From the NCBI GenBank assembly GCA_017303795.1, contig JAFLBR010000009.1, positions 62,001-126,000 on the forward strand: a DNA stretch of 64,000 nt. Direction: 5' to 3'. This document shows, in pieces, positions 41,792 to 51,249 of this stretch. Source of the DNA: Cytophagales bacterium (GTDB lineage Bacteria > Bacteroidota > Bacteroidia > Cytophagales > Cyclobacteriaceae). Each line of letters starts with the position of its first letter. Position 1 is the first letter of the stretch. The position numbers and the translations under genes were made by a program. The notes beneath the pieces were generated by a model. That model saw only the letters and a program-made list of their open reading frames with translations, made no database searches and was not told the origin of the DNA.

Positions 41792-44455
41792 ATGAAAGAA
41801 GTTCCCCCCAAACTCCCCCTCCGCTTCTTCCGGTGGTTCTGCCACCCGAAGTTGCGCGATAGCATTGAAGGGGATTTGATGGAATTGTATGAGGAGAGAA
41901 GAGCAAAAAGTGGAAAGGTAAAAGCTGACGCTTTATTTTTTAAAGATGTGCTGCTTCTCTTTAGACCCGGTATTATCAGGCCAGCAGAAGGATACCAACA
42001 ATTAAACAACTACGGTATGTTGAAAAACTATTTGAAGATTAGCTGGAGAAGTCTCCTGAAACAAAAAATGTATTCGTTCATCAAGATTGGTGGCTTTGCC
42101 ATTGGTGTTGCTGCCTGTTTGCTCATTGCCTTGTTCATTAAAGATGAATTGTCGTATGACAAACATTACGCCAATCACAAGCAGTTGTACCGAGTTCTGG
42201 CTGTGATCACCGAGAATGGTGACATTAAAAAAGGTGTAGCCTTTCCGGCACCGATGGCTCTGGCTGTAAAAGAAGATTTTCCTGAAGTTGTAAATACGGG
42301 TCGGTATAATAATAGTGAACTGTTTGGTGCGGGTGCAAGTGAAGTGCGTGCGGCTGATGCCGAAGACAATGCCTACGATGAAGGTTTTGTCTATTTCGAT
42401 CAATCGTTGATTGACATGCTGCAATTGAAATTCATTTATGGCAATCCGCAAAAAGCATTAAGCCAGCCGGGTGCAATTGTTATTACAAAAAGAAAGGCCG
42501 ATAAGTATTTTCCCAATGAAGATCCGGTAGGCAAGGCTTTGGTAGTAAACAACAAAGCCGACAAACCTTATACAGTTGGCGGAGTGATTGAAGATTTTAA
42601 GTCGACCTCGCACCTGCAATTTGATTTTTTAATTGGTATGGAAGGTCTGGAGTTTTGGAACGGTGAACAAAAAACCTGGGACGCCAGTAACTATGCAACC
42701 TATATTCAGGTAGCGGAAGGCACTGATGCAAAATCTTTAGAAGAAAAACTCTCAAACGGCATCATTGAAAAATATTATATCCCAATGATGACAAAAAGTG
42801 GCCGGTCTTTAGATGATGTTAAAAAATTCTTTACTGAAACGCAGGCACATCTGGAACTGCAACCTATTAACGAGATTCATTTATTTTCGGAAGGTGTTGA
42901 CGACAAACTAAATTATGGGGACATCCGCATTGTTTGGCTTTTTGGTGGTATAGCCTTGTTTATTCTGTTAATAGCCGCTATCAACTTTATCAATCTCTCT
43001 ACCGCACGATCGGCTAACCGCGCAAAAGAGGTTGGCTTGCGAAAAGTAGTAGGTTCGCTGCGTGGTAATATCATTAACCAGTTCCTCAGCGAATCGGTTA
43101 TGTTCAGTGCAATCTCTTTTGTGTTGGGGTTGGCTATTGCATCGATTATGTTGCAATACTTCAACTCGATTTCAGGAAAATCAATTTCAATACCTTGGAT
43201 GGAATGGTGGTTCGTTCCTTCTCTTTTGGGATTATCGGTAGTGGTAGGTGTTATCGCTGGAATTTATCCGTCATTTTACTTGTCGGCATTCAAACCCATT
43301 CAGGTGTTGAAAGGTGCGCTAACACAAGGATCAAAAAGTTCACCACTCCGAAGCTCGTTGGTAATCTTTCAATTCACCATTAGTATCATTCTGCTCATTG
43401 GCACAATGGTTATCCAAAAGCAAATGAATTTTATCCTAAACAAAAAAATTGGCTTTGAAAAAGATCAAGTCTTATTACTTCAGGGCACAGGAACATTGGG
43501 CACGCAGGTGGTTGCTTTCGCGGATGAGTTGCGCGCTACTTCGCATGTAGTGGAAGTTTCTACCGGAGATTATTTGCCCGTGCGCGGTTCTAAACGAAAC
43601 GGAAATAGCTTTTGGAATGAAGGTCGCGAAAATATTGACCCAAACGTAACAAGTCAGTTTTGGCGCGTTGATCCATACTATGTAAACACACTCGGTCTTA
43701 AAATTGTAGAAGGCCGCGACTTCAACCGCGATCTTGCTTCAGACTCCAGCGCCATCATCATCAATCAAAAAATGGCAAAAGAACTTGGCGGTAACATGCT
43801 GGGTAAACGCATTACCAACTATGGCGGCTTGTGGACGGTGATTGGCATTGTAGAAGATTTCCATTACGAATCACTTCGCGAAGACATTCGTCCAATTGCA
43901 ATGGTATTGGGCACAGAGGCTTCTGTGCTTGCTGTTAAACTGAAAGCCGGCGATATGTCTGAAAGTATTCAATCTATTACCACTGTGTGGGATAAGTTTG
44001 CTCCGCATCAACCTATTCGGTATTCATTTTTAGATGATCGGTATGCGGCCATGTATAACGATGTGCAACGCATGGGTAAGATCTTCACCAGCTTTTCCAT
44101 ATTGGCCATTGTAGTAGCGTGCTTAGGATTATTTGCACTCTCTGCTTTTATGGTGGAACAACGAAGCAAAGAAATCAGCGTACGATTAGTATTAGGCGCA
44201 TCGGTGAACAGTGTGTTTCAATTGCTCACATGGGATTTTCTACGATTGGTTTTGATTTCCATTGTAATTGCTGCGCCCATCAGTTGGTACATGATGTCGC
44301 GCTGGCTTGAAGACTATGCTTACCGGACAGATATAGGCTGGGATGTTTTTGTGGTGTCGGGCATTACCTCTGTTCTGATTGCACTTATCACCATAAGTTT
44401 TCAATCGATAAAAGCTGCGGTGATGAATCCGGTGAAAGGGTTGAGAAGTGAATAG
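41792..44455 (+). CDS. Orphan MacB/FtsX-type permease P1 with N-terminal prefix domain
   Basis: The 887-residue inner-membrane protein has three parts. Residues 1-75 are a polar prefix ('PPKLPLRFFRWFCHPKLRDS', 'IEGDLMELYEE', 'FFKDVLLLFRPGI'). From Met76 ('MLKNYLKISWRSLLKQKMYS') comes a MacB/FtsX permease with two periplasmic domains and two FtsX-type membrane units; the motifs 'KEVGLRKVVGS' and 'KEISVRLVLGAS' mark the cytoplasmic coupling helices. It ends 'NPVKGLRSE'. Such permeases normally need an ABC ATPase to move lipids, peptides or drugs, or to send a mechanical signal, but none is encoded nearby. The stop codon begins repeat R2. First permease of group A. Confidence 0.92.
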   Translation: MKEVPPKLPLRFFRWFCHPKLRDSIEGDLMELYEERRAKSGKVKADALFFKDVLLLFRPGIIRPAEGYQQLNNYGMLKNYLKISWRSLLKQKMYSFIKIGGFAIGVAACLLIALFIKDELSYDKHYANHKQLYRVLAVITENGDIKKGVAFPAPMALAVKEDFPEVVNTGRYNNSELFGAGASEVRAADAEDNAYDEGFVYFDQSLIDMLQLKFIYGNPQKALSQPGAIVITKRKADKYFPNEDPVGKALVVNNKADKPYTVGGVIEDFKSTSHLQFDFLIGMEGLEFWNGEQKTWDASNYATYIQVAEGTDAKSLEEKLSNGIIEKYYIPMMTKSGRSLDDVKKFFTETQAHLELQPINEIHLFSEGVDDKLNYGDIRIVWLFGGIALFILLIAAINFINLSTARSANRAKEVGLRKVVGSLRGNIINQFLSESVMFSAISFVLGLAIASIMLQYFNSISGKSISIPWMEWWFVPSLLGLSVVVGVIAGIYPSFYLSAFKPIQVLKGALTQGSKSSPLRSSLVIFQFTISIILLIGTMVIQKQMNFILNKKIGFEKDQVLLLQGTGTLGTQVVAFADELRATSHVVEVSTGDYLPVRGSKRNGNSFWNEGRENIDPNVTSQFWRVDPYYVNTLGLKIVEGRDFNRDLASDSSAIIINQKMAKELGGNMLGKRITNYGGLWTVIGIVEDFHYESLREDIRPIAMVLGTEASVLAVKLKAGDMSESIQSITTVWDKFAPHQPIRYSFLDDRYAAMYNDVQRMGKIFTSFSILAIVVACLGLFALSAFMVEQRSKEISVRLVLGASVNSVFQLLTWDFLRLVLISIVIAAPISWYMMSRWLEDYAYRTDIGWDVFVVSGITSVLIALITISFQSIKAAVMNPVKGLRSE

Positions 44456-44494
44456 TTTCCGGTTACTAGTCACCGGTAACCAGCAACTGGTAAC
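44455..44494. repeat. Palindromic repeat R2, starting on the P1 stop codon
   Basis: 40 bp, GTTTCCGGTTACTAGTCACC then GGTAACCAGCAACTGGTAAC; its first G is the last base of the P1 stop TAG. The arms pair to form an imperfect hairpin. R3 and R5 have the same length and the same position. Confidence 0.75.
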
Positions 44495-44512
44495 TATCAG
44501 TAAAATCAAAAA

Positions 44513-47122
44513 ATGAAAAAGGCCATGTCCCCACCTCAACTCCCCCTCCGCTTCTTTCGCTGGTTCTGCCACCCGAAGTTGCGCGATAGTATTGAAGGGG
44601 ATTTGATGGAGTTGTATAAGGAACGATTAATTAAAAACGGAAAGTTAAAGGCCGATGCACACTTTATTAAAGATGTGTTGTTGCTATTTAGGCCAGGCAT
44701 TATCAGGCCAACAGAAGGTTATCAAAATTTAAACTCTTACGGTATGTATAAAAATTATTTCATTACAGCATGGCGAAATGTAATTCGCAAGAAATCATCT
44801 GCTGCCATTAATGTATTTGGGCTTACGCTCGGTATCTCCTGCGCCCTTATCATTTTCGCATTGGTTAACTACCATCTAAGTTTTGATAATTTTCATACGG
44901 ATGCGGATAGAATCTACCGGTTTGTAACAGAAGAACATCGCGATGAGGTGGAATATGATGCCAGTGTACCTCCACCCTTCGGTAAGTTTTTTCGCGAAGA
45001 CTATACTTTCAGCGATCAGGTAGCCCGGCTTTATACGGGCGACAATGAATTAATCACTATTGAACGGATTGGTGAGAAGAATAAATTCAATGAAACCATT
45101 GCGTTTGCAGAACCCGATTTTTTTAAAATCTTCAATTTTCCGTTAAGCACCGGAAACCCTGAAACTATTCTGGTTGAACCCAACACGGCCATCATAACTA
45201 AAAAGATGGCTGCAAAATACTTTGGTGATGAGTCCGCTATTGGAAAAGTGATTCGATTAAATAGTAAAATTGATTTTACTGTTTCAGGCGTTCTGCAAGA
45301 CCTTCCTGTTAATTCCGACATCCAAACCGAAATCTATTTTTCATACAGCACCATGAAGCAGTATAATGAATGGGCAGCATCGGATGACGCCTGGGGTGGT
45401 ATTACCAGCAGTATTAAAACATACACCAAACTAAAACCCGGTGTTAACCCAACCGATGTAGAGCAAGCTGTGGATGAATATGTGAAAAGGTTTCGCCCAA
45501 AGAGTAAAAACGTACATCACTATAAACTTCAACCTTTAAACGATGTACATTTTAATGCACGTTATGAAGGCGTGATGAGTAAAACCACCATTTGGATTCT
45601 TTCATTAGTGGGTGTACTTCTGGTACTAACGGCCAGTTTAAATTTTATCAACTTAACTACTGCACAAGCTATTAATCGCTCCAAAGAAGTAGGTGTGCGC
45701 AAAAGTTTAGGCGGTGCCCGCGGCCAACTGTTCTGGCAGTTTACTATCGAAACCGGATTGGTGGTTCTGGTAGCTACCGTATTAGCACTTGCCTTTTCGT
45801 ACGCTATTCTTCCACAGCTAAATAGTTTTCTCAACACCAACATCAGCATCAATTTATTTACCGATACACGACTGCTGTTATTTGTTCTTGCTTTGATAGT
45901 AGTGGTTACCGGTTTGTCGGGTGCCTATCCGGGAATTGTCCTATCGGGTTTCAAACCGGTGCTGGCATTAAAAGGAAAATTAAGTGGTAAACAAACCGGG
46001 AGTTTCAATATCAGGCGCGCATTAATCGTTACCCAATTTTCAATCTCACAAATTCTTTTGCTGGGTTTGATTGTGATGTTTTTCCAAATGCGCTACTTCA
46101 GCAAAACCGACATGGGTTTCGACACAGATGCCATCATTATGATGCCCGTTGGATCGAATGACGAAAAATTAAAAACGGTTAAGTCTCAATTGTTGCAAGT
46201 TCCGGGTGTTGAAAACGTATCCCTATGTTTTGGTGCACCCGCATCCGATAATCATTGGACTACTTCAATAAAGTTTGATGATCGTGCCGAGACCGAGCCT
46301 TTCTCTATCAGTCATAAAGGTGCAGATGAAGATTACCTGTCAACTTTCTCGTTAGAAATTATTGCTGGCCGAAATCTTACTCCATCAGATACGGTACGCG
46401 AATTTCTGGTGAACGAAAATCTTTTATCGCAGCTGAATCTCGCTTCGCCCGAAGAAATTCTTGGGAAGAATATAACCGTTAATGGTTCGTGGAAAGGACC
46501 AGTTGTGGGTGTAGTTAAAGATTTTCATGAACAATCTTTCCATGCCGACATAAAGCCTGTGTTTCTTACCACCTCGGGAAACACCTACAATTCAATTGCG
46601 GTTAAAATTAACATGCGCAATGCAAATGAAACACTCACCTCAATAGAAAAAGTGTGGAGTGGTATGTATCCTGATTTAATTTACAAGTATGATTTTCTGG
46701 ATGATCAGATCGCCAGCTTTTATCAGACCGAGCAACAGATGGTTTCTATTGTTTACATTTTTGCGAGCATTGCTTTAATCATTGGAGCGCTGGGCTTATA
46801 TGGTTTGGTTTCGTTTATGGCCGTTCAAAAAACAAAAGAGATTGGTATCAGAAAAGTTTTAGGTGGCGATGTTGTTCAAATACTCTGGATTTTCGGTAAA
46901 GAGTTTACAGCATTGGTTGTTGTTGCTTTTTTAATTGCCGCGCCTGTCGGCTGGTTAGTGATGACGGAGTGGCTATCGAATTATGCTTTCAAGGTTGACA
47001 TTAGTCTTTGGATGTTTGCGCTGGAGTTATTCATTATTGCTTTAGTAGTACTGGTAACTGTTGGTTATCGTTCGCTTAAGGCGGTGGTGGCTAATCCGGT
47101 TGAGAGTTTGAGAAGTGAATAG
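44513..47122 (+). CDS. Orphan MacB/FtsX-type permease P2 with N-terminal prefix domain
   Basis: The 869-residue protein has a prefix (residues 1-77, 'LPLRFFRWFCHPKLRDSIEG') that at DNA level is 76/80 identical to that of P1. The junction is 'YGMYKNYFITAWRNVIRKK', and the permease part differs strongly from P1 (for example 'AAINVFGLTLGISCALIIFALV'). Coupling motifs are 'KEVGVRKSLGG' and 'KEIGIRKVLGG'; the end is 'NPVESLRSE'. It lies 57 bp after P1 with repeat R2 in the gap, and belongs to the same transcription unit. Confidence 0.92.
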   Translation: MKKAMSPPQLPLRFFRWFCHPKLRDSIEGDLMELYKERLIKNGKLKADAHFIKDVLLLFRPGIIRPTEGYQNLNSYGMYKNYFITAWRNVIRKKSSAAINVFGLTLGISCALIIFALVNYHLSFDNFHTDADRIYRFVTEEHRDEVEYDASVPPPFGKFFREDYTFSDQVARLYTGDNELITIERIGEKNKFNETIAFAEPDFFKIFNFPLSTGNPETILVEPNTAIITKKMAAKYFGDESAIGKVIRLNSKIDFTVSGVLQDLPVNSDIQTEIYFSYSTMKQYNEWAASDDAWGGITSSIKTYTKLKPGVNPTDVEQAVDEYVKRFRPKSKNVHHYKLQPLNDVHFNARYEGVMSKTTIWILSLVGVLLVLTASLNFINLTTAQAINRSKEVGVRKSLGGARGQLFWQFTIETGLVVLVATVLALAFSYAILPQLNSFLNTNISINLFTDTRLLLFVLALIVVVTGLSGAYPGIVLSGFKPVLALKGKLSGKQTGSFNIRRALIVTQFSISQILLLGLIVMFFQMRYFSKTDMGFDTDAIIMMPVGSNDEKLKTVKSQLLQVPGVENVSLCFGAPASDNHWTTSIKFDDRAETEPFSISHKGADEDYLSTFSLEIIAGRNLTPSDTVREFLVNENLLSQLNLASPEEILGKNITVNGSWKGPVVGVVKDFHEQSFHADIKPVFLTTSGNTYNSIAVKINMRNANETLTSIEKVWSGMYPDLIYKYDFLDDQIASFYQTEQQMVSIVYIFASIALIIGALGLYGLVSFMAVQKTKEIGIRKVLGGDVVQILWIFGKEFTALVVVAFLIAAPVGWLVMTEWLSNYAFKVDISLWMFALELFIIALVVLVTVGYRSLKAVVANPVESLRSE

Positions 47123-47161
47123 TTACCGGTTTCCAGTCACCGGTAACTGGAAACCGGTAAC
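47122..47161. repeat. Palindromic repeat R3, starting on the P2 stop codon
   Basis: 40 bp, GTTACCGGTTTCCAGTCACC then GGTAACTGGAAACCGGTAAC. The outer 16 bases of each arm are fully complementary (GTTACCGGTTTCCAGT with ACTGGAAACCGGTAAC), so it can form a stable stem. The first G is the last base of the P2 stop. Confidence 0.8.
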
Positions 47162-47177
47162 ATTAAAAGAAACACAA

Positions 47178-49829
47178 TTGAAAAATAGAAAATCATATCC
47201 ACCTAAACTTCCCCTCCGCTTCTTCCGATGGTTCTGCCATCCGAAGTTGCGCGATAGCATTGAAGGTGATTTGATGGAGTTGCATGAAGAGCGATTGATT
47301 AAAAGTGGAAAGCTGAAAGCAGATGCACACTTTATTAAAGATGTACTGTTGTTATTCAGACCGGGCATCATTAAGCCAACAGAAGGAACAGAAAGATTAA
47401 ACACGTACGGTATGTATAAAAGTTATTTTAAAATTGGCTGGCGCAATTTGCTGAAAAGCAAAGTCCATGCATTCATAAACATCAGCGGGCTGGCATTGGG
47501 TATCGCCAGTGTTTTTCTGATGGCTACGTATGTTCGGTATGAACTGGGTTACGACCGGTATTATGATCAACCTGAAAATCTTTACCGCATTACGTGGGAA
47601 AATGAGAGTCCGCAAACGCGCACCCCGCACCCCATGGCGCAAGCACTGGTGGCCGATTTTCCCGAAGTGGAAAGCGCGGTTACTTTATCGCCCCTCTGGG
47701 CAGCAGGTTTAACGCGTGCTATCTATTCTATGGCCAACCCGGAAAATGATGTTCGCTTTGACGAGAAAAACTTATTAGCCGTTGACACAACTTTTTTTGA
47801 TGTGTTTGGTTTTCCGGTGGTTCGTGGCAATGCCCGTAAAGCGTTGGAGAATGTAAATGGAATTTTAATTTCAGAATCAACAGCTAAAAAATATTTTAAC
47901 GATGATGATCCTATTGGTAAACATTTGATTGTGTATCCGGATAGTGCGCTGCTGGAAGTGATGGCCGTGTTTAAAGATGTTCCGCAACAATCGCATTTTC
48001 ATTTCGACATGTTGATTTCGTATGTGCGCGAAAAGTCGTTCGATCCGGATGACGAATATTATACGTGGGCCGACTTTGGTCACTTCAATTATGTACGATT
48101 GAAGCCCGGTACTGACCCAAAAGCACTTGAAGCCAAGTTGATGCCAGCGATGCGCAAGTACATCGATTTACCAGATGAATATTACAGAAACCTCATCGCC
48201 AACAACATGGGCTTTCGTGTGCAGCCCGTAACAGACATCCACTTGAAATCGCACGTACGTTGGGAGCTTGAAACGAACGGCAACATCGAATACGTCTATA
48301 TCATGGGGGCAGCGGCATTACTCACCCTGCTCATCGCCTGCATAAACTTTATGAATTTAATGACGGCCAAGTCAGTAGAACGGGCCAAAGAAATCGGGAT
48401 TCGGAAAACGATGGGCGCCATGCGTCAACAATTATCGGTACAGTTTATAGGCGAATCCATTTTAGTAACCGGTATCGCACTTGTTTTTGCAGTATTAGCG
48501 CTTGAAGTAAGTTTACCATTCTATAACTCCCTCACCGGCCAATCGCTTTCATTAAATTATTGGGAAGCATTGCCGGTTTTATTGGTAGTAGCACTCGTTA
48601 TCGGAATTGGCTCGGGAATTTATCCGGCTGTTTTTCTTTCGGCCATTCAGCCGCAAAGTATTTTGAAAGGAAAATTCCAAACCTCGCATCGCGGTAATGG
48701 TTTGCGCAATGGGTTGATTGTTTTTCAGTTTGCCATTTCAATGATACTAATTTCCGGAGCGGTTATTATCTACAACCAACTCAATTTCATTCAAAACAAA
48801 AACCTGGGCTTCGGCAAAGAAGAAGTACTTGTTATTCCGATGAAGGATGAGCACATGGACAGACGCATGGAGGCCATCAAAAATGAATTGAGCAGGATTG
48901 AGGATGTCGTTTCCGTTTCGGCAAGTTCTAATATGCCGGGCGGACAATTCAATCAAAATTCTATCTCGTTAGTAGAAGCACCAGAAAACGATATCACAAC
49001 TTCCGAAGTTTTTGTGGATTATGATTTTCAGAAAGTGATGAATCTGGAATTAGTTGAAGGCCGATATTTTACAATGGATGATAAACCCAGTTCAACTGAA
49101 GTGAAGTTTGTTATCAATGAAACCGCAGCAAAGCAACTTAGCAGTTCATCGGTGGTAGGAAAAGAAATTCATTGGCATGCGTATGAGAACGACAAACCTA
49201 TAGTAGGACGTGTGATCGGTGTGGTGAAGGATTTTCATTTTCAATCCTTGCACGATCCGCTCAGACCTATATTGATGATTCCTTACCCAGCTTACAATCA
49301 TCTTATTGTAAAACTAAACACCGGGAACTTTGAAAACACGCTGGCTCAAATTCAAAACGTGTATCGCGAGTTCGAGAATTCATTTCAATTTGAATTTGCT
49401 TTTCTGGACGACCGGCTCGCTAAACAATATGAATCGGAAGCGCGTACATCCATTATCTTTAGTGCGTTTGCATTCATTGCCATTGTAATTGCGTGTTTCG
49501 GATTGTTTGGTATGGCCATGCTTACGTTTAGTCAGCGTATGAAAGAAGTGAGCATCCGCAAAGTACTGGGTGCTTCCTTTGGTGGATTAATAATTCTATT
49601 ACTCCGCGACTTCACTAAACTCATCGCCTTTGCCGTACTACTTGCCACACCCCTGGCGTGGTGGCTGATGGATCGTTGGCTCAAGAATTTTATTTATCAG
49701 GTGGGTATCCATCCGGTTGTGTTTATTGTTTCAGGATTAACTCTTATCGTTATTGCCTGGATTACGCTGGGATACTTTACCTTAAAAACCACACGTGTTA
49801 ACCCCGCACAGACGTTGAAGAATGAATAG
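47178..49829 (+). CDS. Orphan MacB/FtsX-type permease P3 with N-terminal prefix domain (TTG start)
   Basis: The 883-residue protein has no ATG near the prefix. I chose the TTG at 47178, which gives 'MKNRKSYPPKLPLRFFRWFC' just like the starts of P1, P2 and P8. A GTG at 47115 would put 21 residues coded by repeat R3 at the N-terminus. Prefix residues 1-78 are of group A type. The junction is 'YGMYKSYFKIGWRNLLKSK'. Coupling motifs are 'KEIGIRKTMGA' and 'KEVSIRKVLGA', and the end 'RVNPAQTLKNE' departs from the LRSE ending of most others. It closes group A; a VOC-GNAT gene follows. Confidence 0.9.
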   Translation: MKNRKSYPPKLPLRFFRWFCHPKLRDSIEGDLMELHEERLIKSGKLKADAHFIKDVLLLFRPGIIKPTEGTERLNTYGMYKSYFKIGWRNLLKSKVHAFINISGLALGIASVFLMATYVRYELGYDRYYDQPENLYRITWENESPQTRTPHPMAQALVADFPEVESAVTLSPLWAAGLTRAIYSMANPENDVRFDEKNLLAVDTTFFDVFGFPVVRGNARKALENVNGILISESTAKKYFNDDDPIGKHLIVYPDSALLEVMAVFKDVPQQSHFHFDMLISYVREKSFDPDDEYYTWADFGHFNYVRLKPGTDPKALEAKLMPAMRKYIDLPDEYYRNLIANNMGFRVQPVTDIHLKSHVRWELETNGNIEYVYIMGAAALLTLLIACINFMNLMTAKSVERAKEIGIRKTMGAMRQQLSVQFIGESILVTGIALVFAVLALEVSLPFYNSLTGQSLSLNYWEALPVLLVVALVIGIGSGIYPAVFLSAIQPQSILKGKFQTSHRGNGLRNGLIVFQFAISMILISGAVIIYNQLNFIQNKNLGFGKEEVLVIPMKDEHMDRRMEAIKNELSRIEDVVSVSASSNMPGGQFNQNSISLVEAPENDITTSEVFVDYDFQKVMNLELVEGRYFTMDDKPSSTEVKFVINETAAKQLSSSSVVGKEIHWHAYENDKPIVGRVIGVVKDFHFQSLHDPLRPILMIPYPAYNHLIVKLNTGNFENTLAQIQNVYREFENSFQFEFAFLDDRLAKQYESEARTSIIFSAFAFIAIVIACFGLFGMAMLTFSQRMKEVSIRKVLGASFGGLIILLLRDFTKLIAFAVLLATPLAWWLMDRWLKNFIYQVGIHPVVFIVSGLTLIVIAWITLGYFTLKTTRVNPAQTLKNE

Positions 49830-49885
49830 CGTTTAAGTTTGAACTGCGGATTTAGTGTAACTTTCTTACCGAAATTAAACTAGCG

Positions 49886-50713
49886 ATGCAATTCGAAAAC
49901 CCTGTCGATTACCAACAACTCTCACTCGACCATGTTGAGCCCGTGTTGCCCGTGCGCGATGTGAACCAAACCATTGCTTATTGGCGCGAAGTGCTGGGCT
50001 TTCGGGAACAATGGACATCTTCTGGAGAGCCAAGCGATATTGGTGCAGTTTCTTGGGGCGCGGTTCATGTTCAGTTCTATTCAAGCAAAGATTTTGTTGA
50101 GCATGCTGTGCGGCATTATGTGTGGATTAAAGTGCGACAACTATCGGACTTGTATGCAATGCATCAAAAGAATAAAGCCGAGATTGTAACTCCCTTGCAA
50201 CCTACCGGCTGGGGTTTTTCAGAATACATTGTTCAAGACATCAACGGCCATCATTTAATTTTCACCGCACCGGGAACAGAAATTAAAGACATACCCAAAC
50301 AAAAAGTACCGGTAAAAATTGTAGAGCGCATACCAACTTTCGAAGAAGTTTGTAAGCTAACCGAGTCCGTAAACTGGAAAGCCCCAGACCCTTCATCTTA
50401 TAATCAAAACTTAGAATCAACAGTTTACGCGGTGGTTTCCGAAAATTCAGAAACTGGTGAAGCTATTGGCTGCGCCTTTCTGCTGGGCGATAGCAAAAGT
50501 ATTTTTTATGTGAAGGATGTGATTGTTCATCCGCAATGGCAACATCAACAAGTCGGTACCAAAATGATGCGCGCCATCGAACAATGGTTAGATACAAACG
50601 CCCCCGTTGGTGCCACGGCAGGACTTTTCTCTGGCGAGCAACTCGCACCGTTTTACAAGCAGTTCAAGTTTGTGCAAGCGTGCGGCATGTATCGTGTGAT
50701 TGAGCACAAATAG
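49886..50713 (+). CDS. VOC (glyoxalase/bleomycin-resistance-like) and GNAT fusion protein
   Basis: This 275-residue protein joins two enzymes. Residues ~10-130 are a VOC fold ('LDHVEPVLPVRDVNQTIAYWREVLGF', 'AVSWGAVHVQFYSS', 'GFSEYIVQDINGHHLIFTAPG'), and residues ~140-270 a GNAT acetyltransferase ('FYVKDVIVHPQWQHQQVGTKMMRAIEQWLDT', with the acetyl-CoA loop QWQHQQVGT). VOC domains often bind or modify small molecules such as antibiotics. It stands between permease groups A and B, but its 57-bp distance from P3 makes co-transcription possible. Confidence 0.88.
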   Translation: MQFENPVDYQQLSLDHVEPVLPVRDVNQTIAYWREVLGFREQWTSSGEPSDIGAVSWGAVHVQFYSSKDFVEHAVRHYVWIKVRQLSDLYAMHQKNKAEIVTPLQPTGWGFSEYIVQDINGHHLIFTAPGTEIKDIPKQKVPVKIVERIPTFEEVCKLTESVNWKAPDPSSYNQNLESTVYAVVSENSETGEAIGCAFLLGDSKSIFYVKDVIVHPQWQHQQVGTKMMRAIEQWLDTNAPVGATAGLFSGEQLAPFYKQFKFVQACGMYRVIEHK

Positions 50714-50802
50714 AAGTTCCCATGTTCCGAATCCGTACACTCCTGTTCTGTTATCCGTACAGTTAGTTGTACTCAATCCTTAAAATCAGACTGAAATCTG
50801 CG

Positions 50803-50829
50803 TTGGCACGATTATTCCTACATTTAGGA
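50803..50829 (+). promoter_or_regulatory. Shared promoter/operator motif of PadR2
   Basis: TTGGCAC (50803-50809), ATTATT, then the perfect palindrome TCCTA-CATT-TAGGA (50816-50829). It ends 13 bp before the ATG of PadR2, where a -7 region and an autorepressor site would fall. Confidence 0.55.
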
Positions 50830-50842
50830 AAATAGTCTTGCT

Positions 50843-51181
50843 ATGAAGAAATACCAATTGGGTGAATTCGAGGAAATTGTAATGCTCACCATCGCCATCT
50901 TATATAAAGAAGCCTATGGCGTGGCTATTAAAAATGAAATTGAATCGCGCCTGAAACGCAATGTGAGCATGGGGGCTATGCATACCGCATTGGTTCGGTT
51001 GGAAGATAAAGGCTATATCCGCTCGCACGATGGCGAACCAACGGAAGAACGTATGGGCCGACCCAAAAAATATTTTCAGGTAACAGCGCTCGGCAAAAGA
51101 GCAATGGAATATTCGCGAGAAACGCGCAATGCACTTTGGGGCGCCATTCCAGATGTATCGCCCAATGTGAAATTCAGTTAG
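50843..51181 (+). CDS. PadR family transcriptional regulator, PadR2
   Basis: The 112-residue protein 'MKKYQLGEFEEIVMLTIAILYKEAYGVAIKNEIESRLKRNVSMG' closely resembles PadR1 and PadR4 (same 'QLGEFEE' start and 'EERMGRPKKYFQVTALGKRAMEY' wing). It opens group B (P4, P5). It lacks the repeat-coded tail of PadR1, so it shows the basic length of the family here. Its promoter has the shared palindrome. Confidence 0.93.
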   Translation: MKKYQLGEFEEIVMLTIAILYKEAYGVAIKNEIESRLKRNVSMGAMHTALVRLEDKGYIRSHDGEPTEERMGRPKKYFQVTALGKRAMEYSRETRNALWGAIPDVSPNVKFS

Positions 51182-51217
51182 GTGATGAAGCAAGTTAAGA
51201 AGTTTGAAGTCGTAATA

Positions 51218-51243
51218 GTCACCGGTAACTGGAAACCGGTAAC
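51218..51243. repeat. Half copy of the palindromic repeat (R4) before P4
   Basis: GTCACCGGTAACTGGAAACC then GGTAAC, equal to the right half of R3. It lies between PadR2 and P4, 6 bp before the P4 ATG. Confidence 0.65.
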
Positions 51244-51249
51244 CATCAA

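Noticed and set aside
44240-44572. Open frame on the minus strand coding for a protein with LPVTSNRK-like repeats
   Set aside because: It lies opposite P1/P2 and the repeat-like words are the translation of palindrome R2. The same kind of frame occurs at 47123-47404 and 51178-51369 for the same reason.
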